A stretch of DNA of 64,000 nucleotides from contig NZ_WLYK01000009.1 in NCBI RefSeq assembly GCF_009707545.1, positions 1-64,000 of the forward strand. Direction: 5' to 3'. The stretch's first letter is position 1; every line of letters begins with the position of its first letter. Positions 59,162 to 64,000 of the stretch are shown here, piece by piece. A program made the position numbers and the translations under genes. Under the pieces are notes generated by a model, which saw only the letters and a program-made list of their open reading frames with translations, was not told the DNA's origin and ran no database searches. Source of the DNA: Nakamurella alba. GTDB lineage: Bacteria > Actinomycetota > Actinomycetes > Mycobacteriales > Nakamurellaceae.

Positions 59162-59794
59162 TCAGTCGGTGGCGGCGACACGGATCAACGCACGACCCGC
59201 GACGACGTACCCGACACCGGCGTCGAGGACGTCCGGCAGGTTGGTCGCGTCCACTCCGCCGTCGACACCGACGTGACCCAGCCCGCACAGCCGGGCCGCG
59301 ATATGCAGCCGTCCGGTGCGGGCGCTTCCGGTCGAGCCGGGTGTCAGGAGCATGACCAGGACGCCGTCGAAGTGGCGGGCCACGGCTTCGACCTCGACCG
59401 GTGATGTCTCCGGGGACACGGCCAACCACGGCGACGGACCGAGCTCCCGGATCGTCTTCGCGGTGCCCGCCGGATCGGCGAGACGTTCGAGGTGCACGGT
59501 GATGCGGTCCGGACCCCCGGCCGCCACGGCGGACAGCATGTCGTCCGGACGCTCGACCATCAGGTGCACGTCCACCCGGTGCGAGACCGCCACCAGCGCG
59601 GCGATCTCGTGGACGGGAACACCGGTGCGACCGGCGAACGGCACGTCCATCACGTCGATGTGCGTCCACATCGCGGAGGCTCGCAGCAGGCCGGCAGCGG
59701 TGATCCGCCGGCCTGCTGGGACGCCCGTGAGGCTGCCTGCCGGGGTCGCCCCGGACGGCAGCCCGTCGAACAGACCTGTCAGTCCGACGGTCAC
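59162..59794 (-). CDS. Ribulose-phosphate 3-epimerase-like protein
   Basis: 210 residues from GTG 59794 (GTGA overlap with the aldolase stop). RPE-like blocks: HIDVMDVPFAG, VDVHLMVERPDDMLSAVAAG and the phosphate-binding GVDGGVDATNLPDVLDAGVG. The usual N-terminal strand (ISPSILSADF type) is absent, and the VMDG-x-F-VPN metal loop is altered to VMDVPFAG, so substrate and metal use may differ from housekeeping Rpe. Last gene of the sugar operon. Confidence 0.8.
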   Translation of the reverse strand: MTVGLTGLFDGLPSGATPAGSLTGVPAGRRITAAGLLRASAMWTHIDVMDVPFAGRTGVPVHEIAALVAVSHRVDVHLMVERPDDMLSAVAAGGPDRITVHLERLADPAGTAKTIRELGPSPWLAVSPETSPVEVEAVARHFDGVLVMLLTPGSTGSARTGRLHIAARLCGLGHVGVDGGVDATNLPDVLDAGVGYVVAGRALIRVAATD

Positions 59795-60459
59795 GCGTGC
59801 TCGAGGGCGCCGGACTGGCCGCCCTGGTGGAGGGCGAATCCGTGCTGGCGCTCCACCTCGTCCTCGGGCAGATCGATGGGCTGCCCGATCATCCTGGCCA
59901 CGGCAACCGTCTTCGCGACCTCCTCGACCATGATCGCGGCGCGGAGGGTGGCGGTCAGATCCGCTGCGGCACAGAACACTCCGTGGTTCTGCATGAGGAC
60001 CGCCGGCGAGTTGCCACGGACCCGGAGGACCTCCCGGCCGGTCGCGTCACCCCCGATCTCGACATAGTCCCCGCACGGCACGGGTCCACCGAAGTTGTCG
60101 GCGATCGATGTGAGGCACGGTGGGATCGCCTGGCCGGTCGCGGCCCACGCCGTCGCATAGACCGAATGCGTGTGGATCACCGCGCCGACGTCGGCGGCGT
60201 GACGGTAGAGGTAGAGATGGGTGGAGGTGTCCACCGACGGTTTGAAGGCCCCGTCCACCGTCCTGCCGGACTCCAGGTCGAGCACGACCATCGATTCGAC
60301 GGTCAGCTCCGGGTAACGGATCCCGGTCGGTTTGATGACCACCACGCCGAGATCCCGGTCGACGATGCTGGCATTGCCGCTCGTCCACGCGACGAGATCG
60401 TGGGCAGGCAGCTCCATGTTCGCCTCGAACACCTGCCGGCGGAGCTCCAGGTAGCTCAT
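59791..60459 (-). CDS. Class II aldolase, L-ribulose-5-phosphate 4-epimerase-like
   Basis: 222 residues from ATG 60459. AraD-like: VAWTSGNASIVDRDLGVVVI, VIKPTGIRYPEL, the zinc ligands His96/His98 (VIHTHSVYATAWA) and His159 (LMQNHGVF), and IPPCLTSIADNFGGPVPCGD. Either epimerase or aldolase chemistry is possible. It overlaps the kinase upstream and the RPE-like gene downstream by 4 bases, giving a kinase-epimerase-epimerase pentulose module. Confidence 0.92.
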   Translation of the reverse strand: MSYLELRRQVFEANMELPAHDLVAWTSGNASIVDRDLGVVVIKPTGIRYPELTVESMVVLDLESGRTVDGAFKPSVDTSTHLYLYRHAADVGAVIHTHSVYATAWAATGQAIPPCLTSIADNFGGPVPCGDYVEIGGDATGREVLRVRGNSPAVLMQNHGVFCAAADLTATLRAAIMVEEVAKTVAVARMIGQPIDLPEDEVERQHGFALHQGGQSGALEHA

Positions 60460-62189
60460 CTGCTGACAACTCCTTCTGGGATCGTGGCCAGGACGGCATC
60501 GATCGAGCCGCCCTCGGACGCATCGGCGAGCACCCGGCGGCGACGTTCCTTCGCGCGCCGCATGAGATCGGTGCCGTGCCGGCCGAAATGGTCGTGCAGT
60601 TCCAGGTAGTCGGCGTACATCTCGTCGTAGATCTCACGAAGTGCCGCCTGCGGCAGGTATTCCGCCGCGGGGGGCGCGGCAAGGGCTGCGGCCGCCGCGG
60701 CAACCGAGGAGTGTCCTCCGGCCGACGATCCGGCGGCCACCGAGGCGAGCAGGGCCGATCCGCGGGCCGGGATCTGGGTGCTGCCGGCCACGACGACCGG
60801 CAGGCCGGTGACGTCGGCGTAGATCTGCATCAACAGCGGGCTCTTCCGGGGCAACCCGCCACAGGCGACCAGTCGGTCGATGGACACGCCGGCACCGGTG
60901 AAGGCCTCGACGATGCGACGGGTGCCGAACGCCGTCGCCTCCAGCAGTGCCCGGTAGACGTCGGATGCCCTGGTGGCCAGCGTCATCCCCATGACGAGGC
61001 CGCTCAGGCCCGCGTCCACGAGGACCGACCGGTTGCCGCTCCACCAGTCCAGCGCCGTCAGACCGTGCGTGCCGGGTGCGGATCCGGCAGCGGACAGCTC
61101 CAGGTACTCGAACGGCGAGAGACCTGCCTCCGCCGCGGCTCTCGTGTCCCGCTCCGGCATGCCCTCGCGGACGAACCAGCCGAACATGTCGCCGACGCTG
61201 TTCTGACCGGCTTCGTAGGCCCACAGTCCCGGCGTGACGACGTCCCGCGCTGTCCCGCACATCCCCTCGACCTGCACGAGGTCCTCGCCGAGGACGAAGT
61301 CACAGGTCGAGGTGCCCATGACCATGACCATGGCGCCGGGACCGGTGACCCCGGCGGCAGCCACCGAGGCCACCGCGTCCATGTTCGGACAGGCCACCAC
61401 GGTGTCGGGGGACAGACCGAGCAGGTCGGCCATCGCCGGTGCGAGGGTGCCCACCGCCTCGCCGGGGCGGTGGAACGAGGTGCCGAGGGTGCGGTGCACC
61501 AGGGCCGGCAGGTCCGGGTGCAGCGCCGCGAGGAACCCGTCGGCCGGATACCCGCCGCCGTCCGACAGGTACATCGCCTTGTAGGCCGCCCCGGCGATGC
61601 TGCGCACCTCGTGCCCGCAGAGCTGCCACACGATCCAGTCCTGCGCCTCGATCAACCGAGCCGCGGCCGCCGCGACCCCGGGATCCTCCTCGAGGATCTG
61701 CAGCACCTTGGGCACCATCCACTCGGCCGAGATCCGGCCGCCGTACCGGGCCAACCGGGCCCGGTCGAGCCGTTCCCCGAGATCATTGATCCGGTCCGCC
61801 TGTGACTGCGCCGCATGGTGTTTCCACATCTTGGGCCAGGCGTGGGGTCGTGCCGACCACCCGTCCAGCCGGCACAGCGGGGTGCCGTCGGCGGTCGTGG
61901 GCAGCATCGTGCAGGAGGTGAAGTCGGTGGCGATGCCGATGATGTCGGCCGGATCGACACCGCTGCCGGCGACGACGTCGCGGACCGTCCCGACCAGGGT
62001 GTCGAGGTAGTCCCCCGGATCCTGCAGCGCCCACTCCGGCGGCAGTGCCCCGCCGTCCGGCAGCGCGCGGTCCAGAACGCCGTGCGGGTAGGCCATCTCC
62101 GCGACGGCAACCTCCCGCCCGTCCTCCAGGTCGAGCAGCAGGGCTCGCGCGGACTCGCTGCCGAAGTCCACGCCCAGGGTGTACGCCAC
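60456..62189 (-). CDS. FGGY-family kinase, ribulokinase-like
   Basis: 577 residues from GTG 62189 (GGGAG upstream). FGGY kinase: YTLGVDFGSESARALLLDL, IGIATDFTSCTMLPTTADG, WMVPKVLQILEEDPGVAAAA, VMGTSTCDFVLGEDLVQV and GGLPRKSPLLMQIYADVTGL. It resembles AraB in length and motifs and should phosphorylate a ketopentose such as L-ribulose. It lies 8 bases after the LLM gene. Confidence 0.93.
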   Translation of the reverse strand: MAYTLGVDFGSESARALLLDLEDGREVAVAEMAYPHGVLDRALPDGGALPPEWALQDPGDYLDTLVGTVRDVVAGSGVDPADIIGIATDFTSCTMLPTTADGTPLCRLDGWSARPHAWPKMWKHHAAQSQADRINDLGERLDRARLARYGGRISAEWMVPKVLQILEEDPGVAAAAARLIEAQDWIVWQLCGHEVRSIAGAAYKAMYLSDGGGYPADGFLAALHPDLPALVHRTLGTSFHRPGEAVGTLAPAMADLLGLSPDTVVACPNMDAVASVAAAGVTGPGAMVMVMGTSTCDFVLGEDLVQVEGMCGTARDVVTPGLWAYEAGQNSVGDMFGWFVREGMPERDTRAAAEAGLSPFEYLELSAAGSAPGTHGLTALDWWSGNRSVLVDAGLSGLVMGMTLATRASDVYRALLEATAFGTRRIVEAFTGAGVSIDRLVACGGLPRKSPLLMQIYADVTGLPVVVAGSTQIPARGSALLASVAAGSSAGGHSSVAAAAAALAAPPAAEYLPQAALREIYDEMYADYLELHDHFGRHGTDLMRRAKERRRRVLADASEGGSIDAVLATIPEGVVSR

Positions 62190-62197
62190 CGGTGCCG

Positions 62198-63151
62198 TCA
62201 GCTCCCGGCCACGGCCGGCATCACGACATCCGCGACCAGCGAGATGATGTCGAGGTCGTCGCCGGGCGCGAGCATGAGCATCGTGTGCTGGACCCCGACG
62301 GCGGCGTACTCCTGCAGTCTGACGACGAGATCCTCGGCGGTGCCGACGGTCCAGGACTCGCGGGTCTTCTCCCGCCAGGCACCGACGTCGTCCAGCCCGA
62401 GGAACCGCCCGGCCTGCGCAAGCCGCTCGTCCACGTCGGACCTGTCGGCGGCGATCACCGCACCCACCAGGATGGAGCGCTCGATCTCCGCCGGGTCCCG
62501 CCCGATGTCGGCGCAGGCATTGTCGACGTTGCGGTTGAGCCGTCCGGTCTCCTCCGGTGACAGCCAGTCGACGTTGTAGTCGTCGGCGTACCGGGCGGCG
62601 ATCCTGGGCGTCCGGCGGGGTCCGTGCCCGCCGAGGATCAGCCGCGGGCGGGGCCGCTGCACGGAGGCGGGTGCCACGGTGAAGTCGTCGACCCGGTAGT
62701 GCTGCCCCTCGACACCGCCGGTGCTGGTACCCCAGAGCTGGTGCAGCACGGCGAGGTACTCCTCGAGCTGGTCGAACCGGTCGCGGAGCTCCGGGAACGG
62801 CAGGCCCAGCCGCAGGTGCTCCGGGGCGTACCAGCCGGTGCCGATCGACACGTCGACCCGACCGTCGCTCATCTCGTCGACGGTGTTGATGATCTTGGCG
62901 TACAGCGAGGGGTGGCGGAACCCGACCGGGGTGACCAACGTGCCCAGCCGGAGCCGCGAGGTCTCCCTCGCCAGGCCGGCGAGGGTGCTCCACGCCTCGC
63001 TCGCCGCCCGCTCGAAATGGTCCGCCGTAGAGGTCAGGTGATCCGAGCGGTACATGCCGTGGAACCCGAGCCGCTCGGCGGCGAGCGTGGCCTCCCGGAG
63101 CGTCGCGTAGGATATGCCTTCCTGCGGGTCCAGGAACAGTGACAGTTTCAT
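62198..63151 (-). CDS. LLM-class flavin/F420-dependent oxidoreductase
   Basis: 317 residues. Luciferase-like barrel: MKLSLFLDPQEGISYATLRE, RLRLGTLVTPVGFRHPSLYA, RVDVSIGTGWYAPEHLRLGL, RPRLILGGHGPRRTPRIAAR and the C-terminal TAEDLVVRLQEYAAVGVQHT. Such enzymes use F420 or FMN. It sits between the sugar binding protein and the kinase, where dehydrogenation of a sugar or polyol could be its job; this is unusual and only inferred from position. Confidence 0.9.
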   Translation of the reverse strand: MKLSLFLDPQEGISYATLREATLAAERLGFHGMYRSDHLTSTADHFERAASEAWSTLAGLARETSRLRLGTLVTPVGFRHPSLYAKIINTVDEMSDGRVDVSIGTGWYAPEHLRLGLPFPELRDRFDQLEEYLAVLHQLWGTSTGGVEGQHYRVDDFTVAPASVQRPRPRLILGGHGPRRTPRIAARYADDYNVDWLSPEETGRLNRNVDNACADIGRDPAEIERSILVGAVIAADRSDVDERLAQAGRFLGLDDVGAWREKTRESWTVGTAEDLVVRLQEYAAVGVQHTMLMLAPGDDLDIISLVADVVMPAVAGS

Positions 63152-63229
63152 GGTGCTCTTCCTTCTCGTGCCGGGGCGGGCCGGCGATGTCCGGGTGAGG
63201 CTCAGTGGTTCTCAGAAGCTCAGGCGTTC

Positions 63230-64000
63230 TCAGAAGTCGTACTCGTCGATGTTGTCCGGGGTGAACACGATGGGCTTCTTGTAGACGACCTCGCCGTCCT
63301 TGCCCACCGTGTACGTCCCCGCCGTCCCCGCCTCGAAGGTGGCGCCCTCGGTGGCGGTGAGCTCACCGGTCAGCAGACGGTGGGCGGCGTAGACGGCGAT
63401 GTAGCCGAGTTCCTTCGGGCTCCACATCATCGAGGCCTTCATGCTGCCGTCCTTCATGAACTCCTTCACCGAGTTCGGCAGCGTCTGACCGGTGGCGTAC
63501 ACCTGGCCGGACCGGTCGCTGGCCACGATCGCCCGGGCCGCGGCGGGGACGCTGACCGAGGACGGGGACACGATGTACTTCAGGTCCGGGTGTGCCTGCA
63601 TCAGGTTGACCGCGACGTTGTAGCTGGTGGCGTCGTCGTCGTTCGCGTACTGCACGTCGTCGATCGCGGTCAGCTTCGAGTACTTCGGGTCGGACGCGAT
63701 GTGCTGCTTCATGTACTCGATGATGGCCTTGTGGTTGGGCGCCGTGGGGGATGCCGCGACGAACGCGACCTTCCCGCCGTCCGGGTCGTTCATCAGGGCG
63801 CAGTCGAGCTCGGTCGTCGCGATCAGCTCGTAGCCCACCGGGTTGCAGAAGATGTCGCGCGCGTCGGCCGCGGCGTCGCCCTCGAACGAGACCACCTTGA
63901 TGCCCTGCGAGCGGGCCTTCTTCAGCACCGAGGCGATGGCGTCGCCGTCGATCGCCGCCACCAGGATGGCGGACGGCTTCTGGGTCAGGAAGTTCTGCAG
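63230..64000 (-). CDS. Sugar ABC transporter substrate-binding protein, rhamnose/AI-2 type (partial)
   Basis: 256 residues are visible; the start and signal lie beyond the right edge. Periplasmic binding protein family 4/LsrB-RhaS-like: PSAILVAAIDGDAIASVLKK, GIKVVSFEGDAAADARDIFC, KVAFVAASPTAPNHKAIIEY, LKYIVSPSSVSVPAAARAIV and VVYKKPIVFTPDNIDEYDF at the end. It should feed a pentose or deoxysugar to the kinase/epimerase enzymes downstream; permease and ATPase genes would lie to the right, outside the window. Confidence 0.9.
   Translation of the reverse strand: MQNFLTQKPSAILVAAIDGDAIASVLKKARSQGIKVVSFEGDAAADARDIFCNPVGYELIATTELDCALMNDPDGGKVAFVAASPTAPNHKAIIEYMKQHIASDPKYSKLTAIDDVQYANDDDATSYNVAVNLMQAHPDLKYIVSPSSVSVPAAARAIVASDRSGQVYATGQTLPNSVKEFMKDGSMKASMMWSPKELGYIAVYAAHRLLTGELTATEGATFEAGTAGTYTVGKDGEVVYKKPIVFTPDNIDEYDF

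Overview
The window is high-GC DNA with gene density, GTG starts, ATGA translational coupling and gene families typical of Actinomycetota. The families include a DUF222/HNH repeat-type endonuclease, a deazaflavin (F420)-type nitroreductase, an LLM-type F420/flavin oxidoreductase, an ECF42-like sigma factor with its YCII/DGPF partner, an XRE-TetR fusion and PaaX. I infer a soil-type actinobacterium in the broad Nakamurella/Geodermatophilus/Frankia neighbourhood; the genus is not provable from this window. I saw no rRNA, tRNA, CRISPR array or insertion sequence.

Left end (1-3.2 kb, minus strand): the N-terminal half of a DUF222/HNH-type protein with an Asp-rich linker built on hexanucleotide repeats, running off the edge. 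Then comes a gene-poor stretch with ~106-bp tandem repeats and a 20-bp palindrome. It is followed by an Imm5-like putative immunity gene whose 5' end is present three times, two copies being decayed, and by an unrecognised gene. Next (3.2-10.1 kb, minus) is a complete transglutaminase-DUF2126 / circularly permuted ATP-grasp-alpha-E / transglutaminase cluster, a predicted but poorly characterised peptide-forming system.

Middle (10.2-25.3 kb): ordinary chromosome. It holds a PCD-like/VOC fusion, a zinc-ribbon protein, aspS with a DUF389 membrane protein and a nitroreductase, the ECF42 sigma factor with its partner, a TIM-barrel isomerase behind a good promoter, two alpha/beta-hydrolases, an M20 peptidase, and an acyl-CoA dehydrogenase/APH-like kinase pair divergent from an XRE-TetR fusion regulator. 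At 25.4-27.1 kb a single AT-richer gene encodes an OLD-like AAA ATPase-TOPRIM nuclease. It is the clearest recent import in the window and a candidate solitary defence gene.

From 44.4 down to 27.2 kb (minus) lies one very tightly packed operon. It encodes a Tat-type lipoprotein peptide/nickel-family ABC transporter, an M14-like deacylase, two hydantoinase/oxoprolinase A-B pairs, an AhpD/CMD-like protein, a cysteine-free MTOX/sarcosine-oxidase-like flavoenzyme, a LysR regulator and an SDR. Nearly every junction is a 4-bp stop/start overlap. It reads as a dedicated import-deacylation-ring opening-oxidation route for an N-substituted cyclic amide, with creatinine/N-methylhydantoin-type compounds one possibility, and it is my main candidate for an undescribed pathway.

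Right part: a DMSO-reductase-family molybdoenzyme (minus); a TetR regulator; two tandem Tat-exported nucleoside-hydrolase-like paralogues behind a promoter-hairpin leader; PaaX divergent from a coupled operon of polar amino-acid ABC transporter, class III CoA-transferase, enoyl-CoA hydratase, class V aminotransferase, hotdog thioesterase and MFS carrier. The right edge (59.2-64 kb, minus) is a sugar operon: rhamnose/AI-2-type binding protein (partial), LLM oxidoreductase, ribulokinase-like FGGY kinase, AraD-like aldolase and an RPE-like epimerase.
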